Assembly: GCA_024235095.1 (NCBI GenBank)
Contig: JACKNC010000001.1
Location: forward strand, 2,484,501-2,548,500
Length of the DNA: 64,000 nt
Reading direction: 5' to 3'
Source: Gammaproteobacteria bacterium
GTDB lineage: Bacteria; Pseudomonadota; Gammaproteobacteria; Competibacterales; Competibacteraceae
The notes under the pieces were generated by a model that did not search any database, was not told the DNA's origin, and saw only the letters and a list, made by a program, of their open reading frames with translations. Positions within the stretch are counted from its first letter, which is position 1; the number at the start of each line of letters is the position of its first letter. Shown here in pieces: positions 1-7,388 of this stretch. The translations under genes and the position numbers were made by a program.

Positions 1-52
1 TGGCGCCCTTGATACTGCCAGCACCCATGTTTATCGCCGTGTTGATCATCAT
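1..52 (-). CDS. 5' end of an unidentified gene running off the left edge
   Basis: A minus-strand frame opens with two tandem ATG codons (52-50 and 49-47) and reads MMINTAINMGAGSIKGA before the window ends. A strong Shine-Dalgarno sequence (GGGAGG, about 59-64) sits six bases upstream of the first ATG, and this is the main support for a real gene start. Only 17 residues are visible, so no family can be assigned. The AT-rich DNA upstream (about 70-300) would carry its promoter and that of the divergent CBS-domain gene. Confidence 0.45.
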   Translation of the reverse strand, partial: MMINTAINMGAGSIKGA

Positions 53-328
53 ATCGCGCCTCCCGCTACCCAAGCGCTTATTTAAATACAAGTAAAGTCG
101 ATTTGTATTAAATGGCTTCAGCCTTTTCCCCCACCCCTCTCCTGCAAGCGGGCGAAAGGGGGTAAAAGGTTACTATAAATGCACATATTTAGTGCACATA
201 ATGTAAGTAATTAGAAAAATTATTATGCTGACAGTTCCTTCAAATTCCTTCCCGCAAGCATCTTTACGAACCTTGAATTATGCTTAACCCTGTTGAATCA
301 GCATTAAATCAGCCAGGATTGAACCACC
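53..328. other. divergent intergenic region with inverted repeat and REP-like hairpin
   Basis: This AT-rich spacer lies between the truncated minus-strand gene and the CBS gene. It contains an imperfect inverted repeat with arms at about 80-91 and 102-113 (ATTTAAATACAA against TTGTATTAAAT), which could be an operator. A C-rich/G-rich REP-like hairpin follows at about 124-169. I see no convincing coding sequence or intrinsic terminator, and promoter elements could not be fixed with confidence. Confidence 0.4.
124..169. repeat. REP-like hairpin element, copy A
   Basis: CCCCTCTCC, a short GC-rich loop (GCAAGCGGGC) and GAAAGGGGG form an imperfect stem-loop. It resembles the elements near 12494, 21577, 28708 and 58163: a C/T-rich arm, then a G/A-rich arm ending in runs of G. 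It lies outside genes, as expected of repetitive extragenic palindromes. Confidence 0.4.
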
Positions 329-787
329 ATGTATGAATTCCTGCAATATCGGGTCCAAGACGCTATGACCCCTGAACCCATTGCCATCAGCCCCAAGGCC
401 AAGCTGCGCGAGGCCGAGACGTTGTTTGAAATCCATGATTTCAACGGTGTGCCTGTCGTGAATGAGCAACGGCATCTGATCGGCATTCTGACCAAGTTTG
501 ACCTGTTGAAAGCGTTCAGTTTCGATTTCCATACTCTAATTCCGCACTACGACGAGATCATGGAGCAAACCATTGAAACGGTGATGACCCCCTATCCTGC
601 CAGCGTGGAGCCGCAATTGCCGCTCAGTCGATTGCTGCAAAAACTGGTGGAGATGCGCGCTAAAAGTCTGCCGGTAGTCGATGAAGGTCGATTGGTGGGC
701 ATGATTGCCCGCGAGGATGTGCTGAAGGCGCTGCGCCGCGCCGCCATCCAGCATGAAACGCCTACCCATGAGGAGTCACGGTCATGA
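329..787 (+). CDS. tandem CBS-domain protein
   Basis: A 152-residue soluble protein made almost entirely of two CBS domains. The first covers about residues 8-62 (VQDAMTPEPIAISP, then GVPVVNEQRHLIGILT). The second covers about 85-140 (VMTPYPASVEPQLPLS, then SLPVVDEGRLVGMIAR). Paired CBS domains form a Bateman module that usually binds adenine nucleotides or similar ligands and controls a partner enzyme. No catalytic domain is fused here. The gene overlaps the next one by four bases (ATGA at 784-787), so the two are probably translated together and the CBS pair may regulate the deacetylase-like enzyme. The ATG at 329 has only a weak upstream AGGA. Confidence 0.85.
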   Translation: MYEFLQYRVQDAMTPEPIAISPKAKLREAETLFEIHDFNGVPVVNEQRHLIGILTKFDLLKAFSFDFHTLIPHYDEIMEQTIETVMTPYPASVEPQLPLSRLLQKLVEMRAKSLPVVDEGRLVGMIAREDVLKALRRAAIQHETPTHEESRS

Positions 788-1722
788 GCACGCTGCTCTA
801 TACCCATCCGCTTTGTCTGGAACATGACGCGGGTTATGGCCATCCGGAATGTCCGGCCCGCCTGACCGCCATTCTTAATGAGTTGAAAACTGAGCCTTTC
901 GCCACCCTGGAATGGCGGGAGGCTCCGGAAGCCAGTCTGGAGCAACTGAACCGGATTCACGCGCCCAAACATGTCGAACGCATCTTTGCCCGGGTTCCTC
1001 GGCATGGACATTACGCGATTGATGGCGACACGGTCATTTGTCCACAATCCGGCGAAGCGGCATTAAGAGCGGCGGGGGCAGTTTGTGCGGCGATTGACGC
1101 GGTGCTGAAGGGAGAAGCTGATAATGCCTTTTGCGCGATCCGTCCACCGGGCCATCATGCCGAGCCGCATCAGTCCATGGGTTTTTGTCTGTTTAACAAT
1201 GCGGCGATCGGCGCGGCTCATGCGCGAGCGGTTCACGATCTGGAACGGGTAGCGGTGATTGATTTTGATGTCCATCATGGCAATGGCACCCAGGCGGCTT
1301 TCGAGACGCAACGGGGCTATCTCTACATTTCCACCCACCAAGCGTATATCTATCCGGGTACGGGCCGTCGCGAGGAGCGCGGCATTGGCAACATTGTCAA
1401 TGTCCCTCTGCCCGCCAACAGTGGTTCAGCCGAATTGCGTCAGGCCTGGATTGAGGAGATTGAACCGGCTTTGCGCGCGTTTCAGCCGCAATTGATTCTG
1501 ATCTCGGCAGGTTTCGACGCGCATTATCTGGATCCGTTGGCAGGGCTGAATTTTTGTGAAGAGGACTATGACTGGTTAACCAGAGGGATTCTGGCGATTG
1601 CCCATGAGTATTGCGCGGGACGAGTCGTTTCGATGCTGGAGGGGGGATACAGCTTGCAGGCGCTGGCAGCGAGTGCGGCGGCGCATGTCAAGGCGTTAAT
1701 GGCTGGAGCCGGGGCGGTTTAG
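784..1722 (+). CDS. histone deacetylase-family (acetylpolyamine amidohydrolase-like) hydrolase
   Basis: A 312-residue zinc amidohydrolase of the arginase/deacetylase fold. Family motifs are intact: RPPGHHAEPHQSMGFCLFNN with the tandem catalytic histidines, DFDVHHGNGTQ with the zinc ligands Asp and His, and SAGFDAHYLDPLAG with the third zinc ligand Asp. The gly-rich C-terminal loop LEGGYSLQAL carries the family's Gly-Gly-Tyr. Bacterial members remove acetyl groups from lysine or small amines such as polyamines, and the actual substrate cannot be read from sequence. It has no signal peptide, so it is cytoplasmic. The start codon overlaps the stop of the CBS-domain gene, which implies an operon and possibly functional coupling. 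Confidence 0.9.
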   Translation: MSTLLYTHPLCLEHDAGYGHPECPARLTAILNELKTEPFATLEWREAPEASLEQLNRIHAPKHVERIFARVPRHGHYAIDGDTVICPQSGEAALRAAGAVCAAIDAVLKGEADNAFCAIRPPGHHAEPHQSMGFCLFNNAAIGAAHARAVHDLERVAVIDFDVHHGNGTQAAFETQRGYLYISTHQAYIYPGTGRREERGIGNIVNVPLPANSGSAELRQAWIEEIEPALRAFQPQLILISAGFDAHYLDPLAGLNFCEEDYDWLTRGILAIAHEYCAGRVVSMLEGGYSLQALAASAAAHVKALMAGAGAV

Positions 1723-1774
1723 CCGTTCCTTTTAGATGCAGCGCTGATTTCACAGCAAGTAATTATAGAAAATT

Positions 1775-3655
1775 ATGATTAAAACTCAAGAATCTGTTTA
1801 TTGCTCTGCTGAACCGCTGAAACAGAAGCGCATCCGCCGATGGCTACCCGCTGGTTTATCGGTGACAGCGTTGGGACTGGTAACGCTCCTGGTAGTCCTA
1901 ACCTTCTTTTTCGAACTACGCTCCCAGACCATCTTGTTGACCGATACCCTGTTCTGGTGTCTGTTATTGACTATCCTGAGTTTATTGGTTGCCGCCTATC
2001 TTATTTCCCGGCATCGTGCGGAGGCGCTGGAAGCGGTCAATGCCACTCTGTTGCGGGAAATTGAGGTGCGCCGTCAGGCGGAGACCGCCCAGCGCGCCAG
2101 CGAAGCGCGCCTGCGCGCTATCACCCGGGCCTTGCCCGATCAGGTATTCGTCGTCGACAACAACGGGCGCTACTGTGAAATTCTTGCGGAGCCGAACAGC
2201 TTGATAACAACCGGCGCGGCTTTGCTAAAAGGCAAACAACTTAATGAAGTACATTCCCCGGAAATGGCGGATTTCTTTCTCAGTCTGATTCACGGCGCGC
2301 TGGAAACTCAGCGGATTCAAATTGCTGAATACGAATTGCCCACTCGCTCGGGACGACACTGGTTCGAATCGCGCACCGTGCCGCTGGATGTGCGCTTCGA
2401 TGACCAACCGGCTACTATTGTCGTCGTGTGTGACCTGACCCAGCGCAAACACGCGGAAAGCCAGCTTCGCCAGGCGCAAAAGATGCAAGCCATTGGCCAA
2501 CTCACCGGCGGCATTGCGCATGATTTTAATAACCTGCTGGCGGTCATCATGGGCAATCTGGAATTACTGCATGAGCAGTTGACGGCGCAACCCCGGTTAC
2601 TGGAACTGGCCCAGCAGGCGCTCAAGTCTGTGGATCGCGGCGTGAACCTGAGTCGGCGACTACTGGCGTTTGCCCGTCGCCAACCTTTGCTGGCGCAACC
2701 TGTCGATTTAAATCGGCTGGTTTTGGGTATGCTGGACTTGATGCAACGGACCTTGGGTTCGACGATTCGCATCGACAAGGCCCTGGCCATTGATCTGGCA
2801 TCGACCCTGGTTGATCCAGGACAATTCGAAAGCGCTTTGCTTAATCTGGTGATCAATGCCCGCGACGCCATGCCGCGCGGTGGCCGGTTATTGCTGGAAA
2901 CAGCGAATGTGGTGCTGGATGAGGAACAGGTTGCAGAATATCAGGGAGAAGTGCGTTCCGGTCCCTATGTGATGCTGGCGGTCAGCGATTCGGGAATGGG
3001 CATGGCGCCCGAGATCCTGGAGCACGCCTTTGAACCCTTTTTTAGCACCAAGGACGCAGGACGAGGCAGCGGTCTGGGTCTGAGCATAGTTTATGGTCTG
3101 GTTAAGCAGTCTGGCGGCCACATCACGATTGACAGCGAACCGGACCAGGGCGCTACGGTGCGGCTTTACCTGCCCCGCATTGAATATCAGGACGCCAAGG
3201 CGCTGCCGGAACCGACTTCATCGGAACATCGCTCGCTCCAGGGCCGGGGTGAGACGCTGCTGGTGGTTGAAGACGATGCTGGTGTGCGCCTGTTTGCCGT
3301 GGCCGCCCTGGAGCGACTGGGTTACAAAACCCAACAAGCAAGCACTGCCGCGACGGCCCTGCAAATCCTGGACGCCACGCCACACATTGCCTTGCTGTTC
3401 ACCGATATCGTCTTGCCTGGCGATATGGACGGCGTGCAACTGGCGGCCGAGGCGCAACGTCGTCAGTCCGGTTTGCGTGTCCTCTTCACTTCAGGCTATA
3501 CCGAACATACTCTGGTCGGCAACGGCCACATCGCTGAAGATGTGGAAGTCCTGACCAAACCCTATCACAAGATCGAACTGGCGAGAAAATTGCGCGTATT
3601 GCTTGATCACGGCGCAAGTGTCTTGGCCCCGGAGACATCACTCAGCGCTCGCTAA
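1775..3655 (+). CDS. membrane hybrid histidine kinase with PAS domain and C-terminal receiver
   Basis: A 626-residue two-component sensor. Two transmembrane helices lie at about residues 25-47 and 53-77, with almost no periplasmic loop. A short coiled coil and a PAS domain (about 105-220) follow. The dimerisation/phosphoacceptor site is GGIAHDFNNLL with His249. ATPase boxes are LVINARDAMP (N), VSDSGMGM (G1), EPFFSTK (F) and GSGLGLSIVYG (G2). The C-terminal receiver (about 490-610) starts LLVVEDD and has the phosphoacceptor Asp in LFTDIVLPGD. The AHDFNN form of the H-box is typical of HWE/NtrB-like hybrid kinases. No response regulator gene is adjacent, so output is probably through an unlinked phosphotransfer partner. 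The small periplasmic portion suggests an intracellular or membrane signal sensed by PAS. Confidence 0.92.
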   Translation: MIKTQESVYCSAEPLKQKRIRRWLPAGLSVTALGLVTLLVVLTFFFELRSQTILLTDTLFWCLLLTILSLLVAAYLISRHRAEALEAVNATLLREIEVRRQAETAQRASEARLRAITRALPDQVFVVDNNGRYCEILAEPNSLITTGAALLKGKQLNEVHSPEMADFFLSLIHGALETQRIQIAEYELPTRSGRHWFESRTVPLDVRFDDQPATIVVVCDLTQRKHAESQLRQAQKMQAIGQLTGGIAHDFNNLLAVIMGNLELLHEQLTAQPRLLELAQQALKSVDRGVNLSRRLLAFARRQPLLAQPVDLNRLVLGMLDLMQRTLGSTIRIDKALAIDLASTLVDPGQFESALLNLVINARDAMPRGGRLLLETANVVLDEEQVAEYQGEVRSGPYVMLAVSDSGMGMAPEILEHAFEPFFSTKDAGRGSGLGLSIVYGLVKQSGGHITIDSEPDQGATVRLYLPRIEYQDAKALPEPTSSEHRSLQGRGETLLVVEDDAGVRLFAVAALERLGYKTQQASTAATALQILDATPHIALLFTDIVLPGDMDGVQLAAEAQRRQSGLRVLFTSGYTEHTLVGNGHIAEDVEVLTKPYHKIELARKLRVLLDHGASVLAPETSLSAR

Positions 3656-3715
3656 GGGCGCTCAACCCAAAACCCGTGCGTTCGCCTAACCCGATTCACC
3701 GCATACCCGCATGTC

Positions 3716-4324
3716 ATGACTGAACAGACTTTCATTGCTTGCCACGAATGCGATCTGCTGCAACAGTTCAAACCGCCCCCACTCGATGGCAGCGCCCGGT
3801 GTCCGCGCTGCGGGGCCGTGCTGCATCGCAGTAAGCGCGACAGTCTGAATCGAACCCTGGCGCTAAATCTGGCCGGCCTCATTCTGTTCGCAGTGGCCAA
3901 TGCGTTCCCGTTCCTGGCCTTCGAGATGCAAGGGCAAGTCACACAAACCCGACTGTTCACCGGGGTCAGTGATCTCTACCAGCAAGGTATGTGGGGATTG
4001 GCGGCGCTGGTGTTGTTGACTACGATCATCGTGCCCGCCGTGCAGTTGACGCTGATGTTGTACATGCTGGTCCCGCTCAAAGTCGGGCGCGCGCCCCAGC
4101 ATCTCGCGGGGGTCTTGCGCCTGCTGCAAAACCTTACCCCCTGGGGCATGATGGAAGTCTTCATGCTGGGTATCCTGGTCTCGGTGGTGAAACTGGCGGG
4201 GATGGCGACGATTGTGCCTGGGCTGGCGCTGTGGGCGTTCGGCCTGCTGATTTTCGTACTGGCGGCAGCCGCAGCGTCTCTCGATCCACATTTGATTTGG
4301 GAGAAGGTGAGGTACGTGTCTTGA
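3716..4324 (+). CDS. pqiA: PqiA-type integral membrane protein, first half of a split pair
   Basis: A 202-residue paraquat-inducible protein A domain. It begins with a zinc-ribbon-like CHECD...CPRCG, then about four transmembrane helices (near residues 47-65, 85-115, 140-165 and 170-192). Enterobacterial PqiA is one chain of roughly 420 residues with two such units; here each unit is its own gene. The family is the inner-membrane partner of MCE proteins that bridge the periplasm for lipid transport. The stop codon overlaps the TTG start of the second unit, which shows tight co-translation. Confidence 0.88.
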   Translation: MTEQTFIACHECDLLQQFKPPPLDGSARCPRCGAVLHRSKRDSLNRTLALNLAGLILFAVANAFPFLAFEMQGQVTQTRLFTGVSDLYQQGMWGLAALVLLTTIIVPAVQLTLMLYMLVPLKVGRAPQHLAGVLRLLQNLTPWGMMEVFMLGILVSVVKLAGMATIVPGLALWAFGLLIFVLAAAAASLDPHLIWEKVRYVS

Positions 4325-4962
4325 AGCCCTGGCCACCCAGCGCCGCCCGCCAATCGCTGATCAGTTGCCTGTCCTGCGAGCTGCTGAGCAAAGCGCCGGT
4401 AAACCTCGACGATCACCTTCGCATGCGCTGCCCACGTTGCGGCGCGACTCTGCACGCGCGCAAACCCAACAGCCTGGCGCGCACCTGGGCTTTGGTCATT
4501 GCCGCGTTTATCTTCTATATTCCTGCGAATGTCTTGCCGATTATGACGGTGACCTCGCTGGGTAAAACCCAGTCTGACACCATTATGAGCGGCGTCGCCT
4601 ATTTGCTACTACACGGCATGTGGCCGTTGGCTTTGCTGATCTTCTTCGCCAGCGTGGTGGTGCCGCTGCTGAAACTGGTGATCCTGGTCTATCTGCTGAT
4701 TTCGGTGCAGCTCCGTTCCCGTTGGCGACCGCGCGACCGCACCCGGCTGTACCGCATCACGGAAGCTGTTGGCCGCTGGTCCATGGTCGATATCTACGTG
4801 GTGACCATCTTGGTCGCCCTGGTGCATTTAGGCAATCTGGCGACCATTCGCGCCGAAGTCGGCGCGGTCTTTTTCGGAGCAGTCGTCGTCATCACTATTT
4901 TCGCCGCCCTCACTTTTGATCCTCGACTGATCTGGGATCGTCTGGAACAACCGCATGAGTGA
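4321..4962 (+). CDS. pqiA: PqiA-type integral membrane protein, second half of a split pair
   Basis: A 213-residue paralogue of the preceding protein with the same layout: CLSCELL...CPRCGATLH zinc-ribbon, then four predicted membrane helices. The frame is open further upstream, but the likely start is the TTG at 4321. It overlaps the previous stop (TTGA) and follows a purine-rich ribosome site (GGAGAAGGTGAGG). The C-terminus overlaps pqiB by eight bases. Together the two proteins should reconstitute the two-unit PqiA/YebS architecture. Exactly where the split fell relative to single-chain homologues needs an alignment. Confidence 0.85.
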   Translation: MKPWPPSAARQSLISCLSCELLSKAPVNLDDHLRMRCPRCGATLHARKPNSLARTWALVIAAFIFYIPANVLPIMTVTSLGKTQSDTIMSGVAYLLLHGMWPLALLIFFASVVVPLLKLVILVYLLISVQLRSRWRPRDRTRLYRITEAVGRWSMVDIYVVTILVALVHLGNLATIRAEVGAVFFGAVVVITIFAALTFDPRLIWDRLEQPHE

Positions 4963-6631
4963 ACCGTATCTTGAAAAAACCGCAACCGAGCCGCTTCCCG
5001 AGGTCGTCCTGGAGCAACGCAGCCGCTTTTCGCTGGTCTGGCTCATTCCCTTGGTCGCGCTCGCCATCGGCGCTTGGCTGGCCTACAAGACCTATTCCGA
5101 GCAGGGGCCGACCATTACCATCACCTTCAACACCGCCGAGGGACTGGAAGCCGGTAAAACCAAACTCAAGTATAAAAATGTCGAATTCGGGCAAGTCGAT
5201 CACATTACGCTCAACGAAGATCTCTCCCAGGTCATTGTGACCGCTAAGCTGGTTAAGGGCGCCGAACGCTATCTGACCGACAAAACGCGGTTCTGGGTCG
5301 AGCGGGCGCGGGTTTCCGCAGGTCAGGTCAGCGGACTCAGCACCCTATTCGCCGGTGCGTATATCGCCATCGATCCGGTGACCGAGGGTCAGCGCGCTTA
5401 TGCGTTTAAGGGATTGGAAACGCCTCCGCCGATCACCGCCGATACGCCGGGAAGTCGGTTTACCCTGCGAGCCGCCGAACTCGGGTCGCTGGATATCGGT
5501 TCGCCCGTCTATTTTCGCGCGATCAAAGTCGGACAAGTCACCAATTATCGGTTGGCTAACAACGGACAGGATGTGGAGATCAAAATTTTCATTAATGCGC
5601 CCCATGACCAGTTGGTGCGCGCCGACACCCGCTTCTGGAATGCCTCCGGACTTGACGTCACCCTGGACGCGAGTGGGGTCAAGATCGATACAGCTTCCGT
5701 GGTCAGCCTGATGATCGGCGGCGTTGCTTTCGAGACGCCTGTTAGCCTCGAAACCGGGCAACCCGCCGAACCGAGCGCCGTTTTTCAGCTCTATCCGAAT
5801 CGGCAAAGCATCAAGGAGGGCAGCTATGTCCGCAAGAGCTACTGGTTGTTACACTTTACCAGCTCGGTTCGCGGTCTGACCGTGGGCGCGCCCGTGGAAT
5901 ATCGGGGCATCCGTATTGGTCAGGTCATTGATATTAAACTGGAGCTTGATCTTAATGAAGTCATTGCGCGCATTCCGGTCCTGATTGAAATCGAATCCGA
6001 TCGGCTGCAATGGATCGGTAAAACACCAGATTATGACAATGAACGGGAGTTTAAAAAGTTCCAGAAGCACCTCTGGAATCAACTGGTCGCTAAGGGACTG
6101 CGCGCGCAACTTAAGACTGGCAATCTTCTTACCGGCGCGCTGATCGTCGATCTGGATGTTTATCCAGATGCGCCCTCTCAAACCATTCGCTGGGGCAAGT
6201 CCTATCCCGAATTGCCTACCGTGCCCACGTCGCTGGAAGAAATTCGTAACGTCCTGACGCGAATTCTGGAAAAGTTGCAGCGCTTGCCCTTGGAAGAAAT
6301 TGGTGAAGATTTACGGAAAAGCCTGGCGTCGCTGCGTCAAACCGCCGCTGAAACCGAGAAACTGACCCGGACGCTGAATACCAGCACGCTCCCTGAAGTG
6401 ACCGCCACCCTGAATCGATTGCAAAAGACCTTAGCCGCCGCGGAGAAGTCCCTGCAAGCCGGGGAGAAGACGCTGATCACTGCCGAAGAGGCGCTGGCAA
6501 AAGATTCGCCACTGCAAAGGGAAACACAGCGGACATTGAAGGAATTGTCAGCCGCCGCCCGTTCCTTCAGACTGCTGATGGACTATCTTGAACGCCATCC
6601 AGAAGCGCTGATTCAGGGCAAGACGAGGTAA
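4955..6631 (+). CDS. pqiB: PqiB-type MCE-domain protein
   Basis: A 558-residue protein with an N-terminal membrane anchor (about 27-47) and three MCE (MlaD-like) domains. Each domain carries the repeated core: GLEAGKTKLKYKNVEFGQV, GSLDIGSPVYFRAIKVGQV and GLTVGAPVEYRGIRIGQV. A long helical C-terminal tail (about 420-558) follows, rich in Leu, Thr and Glu. Length and three-domain plan match E. coli PqiB, which forms hexameric rings and a helical needle spanning the periplasm for phospholipid traffic between membranes. It lies between the pqiA pair and pqiC and overlaps the former, so the whole set is one operon. Confidence 0.93.
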   Translation: MSEPYLEKTATEPLPEVVLEQRSRFSLVWLIPLVALAIGAWLAYKTYSEQGPTITITFNTAEGLEAGKTKLKYKNVEFGQVDHITLNEDLSQVIVTAKLVKGAERYLTDKTRFWVERARVSAGQVSGLSTLFAGAYIAIDPVTEGQRAYAFKGLETPPPITADTPGSRFTLRAAELGSLDIGSPVYFRAIKVGQVTNYRLANNGQDVEIKIFINAPHDQLVRADTRFWNASGLDVTLDASGVKIDTASVVSLMIGGVAFETPVSLETGQPAEPSAVFQLYPNRQSIKEGSYVRKSYWLLHFTSSVRGLTVGAPVEYRGIRIGQVIDIKLELDLNEVIARIPVLIEIESDRLQWIGKTPDYDNEREFKKFQKHLWNQLVAKGLRAQLKTGNLLTGALIVDLDVYPDAPSQTIRWGKSYPELPTVPTSLEEIRNVLTRILEKLQRLPLEEIGEDLRKSLASLRQTAAETEKLTRTLNTSTLPEVTATLNRLQKTLAAAEKSLQAGEKTLITAEEALAKDSPLQRETQRTLKELSAAARSFRLLMDYLERHPEALIQGKTR

Positions 6632-6633
6632 AC

Positions 6634-7242
6634 ATGATGAACCTGCGAGGAAACCACCGAATCACTGGGGCCATGGCCGGACTTTTCATGCTGGCGGGTT
6701 GCGGCAGTACGCCGCCCACCGCGTTTTATACCCTGAATCCGCTGAGTACGCCCTTGCCAGCGACGCAAACCGGCGTATCCCGTAGCGATGTCACAATCGG
6801 CGTCGGTCCCGTCGCGCTTCCCGAGTTTCTGGATCGCCCGCAGATCGTGACCCGAACAACCGCCAATCGGCTGGATGTCGATGAATTTCATCGCTGGGGC
6901 GGTTCCCTACAAGAGGATTTCGCCCGGGTGCTGGTCGAAAATCTGTCCCGACTGCTGGCGGTGAACCAGGTAAGTGTTTATCCGAATCCGGAACCGCTGG
7001 ATCTCCGTTACCGGATCGTGATCGACATCCAGCAGTTCGATGGTCGTCTCGGCGAGGGCGTCACCCTCAACGCCATCTGGACGCTGCTAGATGAGAAGGC
7101 GGGCAAGCCGTTGCTGACTCGGCGTTTTGAATATCGGGCGCCGGCGGCGTCAGCGGATTATGAGGGGCTGGTCGCCGCGCATAGCGCCGCGCTGGAGGCG
7201 TTTAGCCACGAGCTGGCGGACGCCCTGCAAAACGCCCGGTGA
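6634..7242 (+). CDS. pqiC: PqiC-type outer-membrane lipoprotein
   Basis: A 202-residue lipoprotein with a classical signal peptide and lipobox (LAGC, Cys23). The mature part opens STPPTAFYTL, the hallmark of the ABC-transport auxiliary / DUF330 family to which PqiC belongs. It starts three bases after the pqiB stop. In E. coli PqiC sits in the outer membrane and receives the PqiB tunnel. Here it completes a pqiA-pqiA-pqiB-pqiC set for trans-envelope lipid transport. The downstream 146-bp gap has no T-rich hairpin terminator that I can identify. Confidence 0.9.
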   Translation: MMNLRGNHRITGAMAGLFMLAGCGSTPPTAFYTLNPLSTPLPATQTGVSRSDVTIGVGPVALPEFLDRPQIVTRTTANRLDVDEFHRWGGSLQEDFARVLVENLSRLLAVNQVSVYPNPEPLDLRYRIVIDIQQFDGRLGEGVTLNAIWTLLDEKAGKPLLTRRFEYRAPAASADYEGLVAAHSAALEAFSHELADALQNAR

Positions 7243-7311
7243 ATCTGAAGCGTGGGTTCTCCGTTTTATTGATCAGTTCACTTCTTTAAAAGCTCGCCAA
7301 CGCGGTCGGCA

Positions 7312-7340
7312 TTGATATAAGCATCATTACAGACCATGAT
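7312..7340 (+). promoter_or_regulatory. possible promoter of the GGDEF-EAL gene
   Basis: TTGATA at 7312-7317 and CATGAT at 7335-7340 are separated by 17 bases and lie about 50 bases before the GTG start at 7389. The -10 box is poor, so this is only a weak sigma-70-like candidate. Confidence 0.25.
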
Positions 7341-7388
7341 CACTCCGTGCTAATTTCTCCCTAAATCTGAAAAGATCATTTTGCTAAG

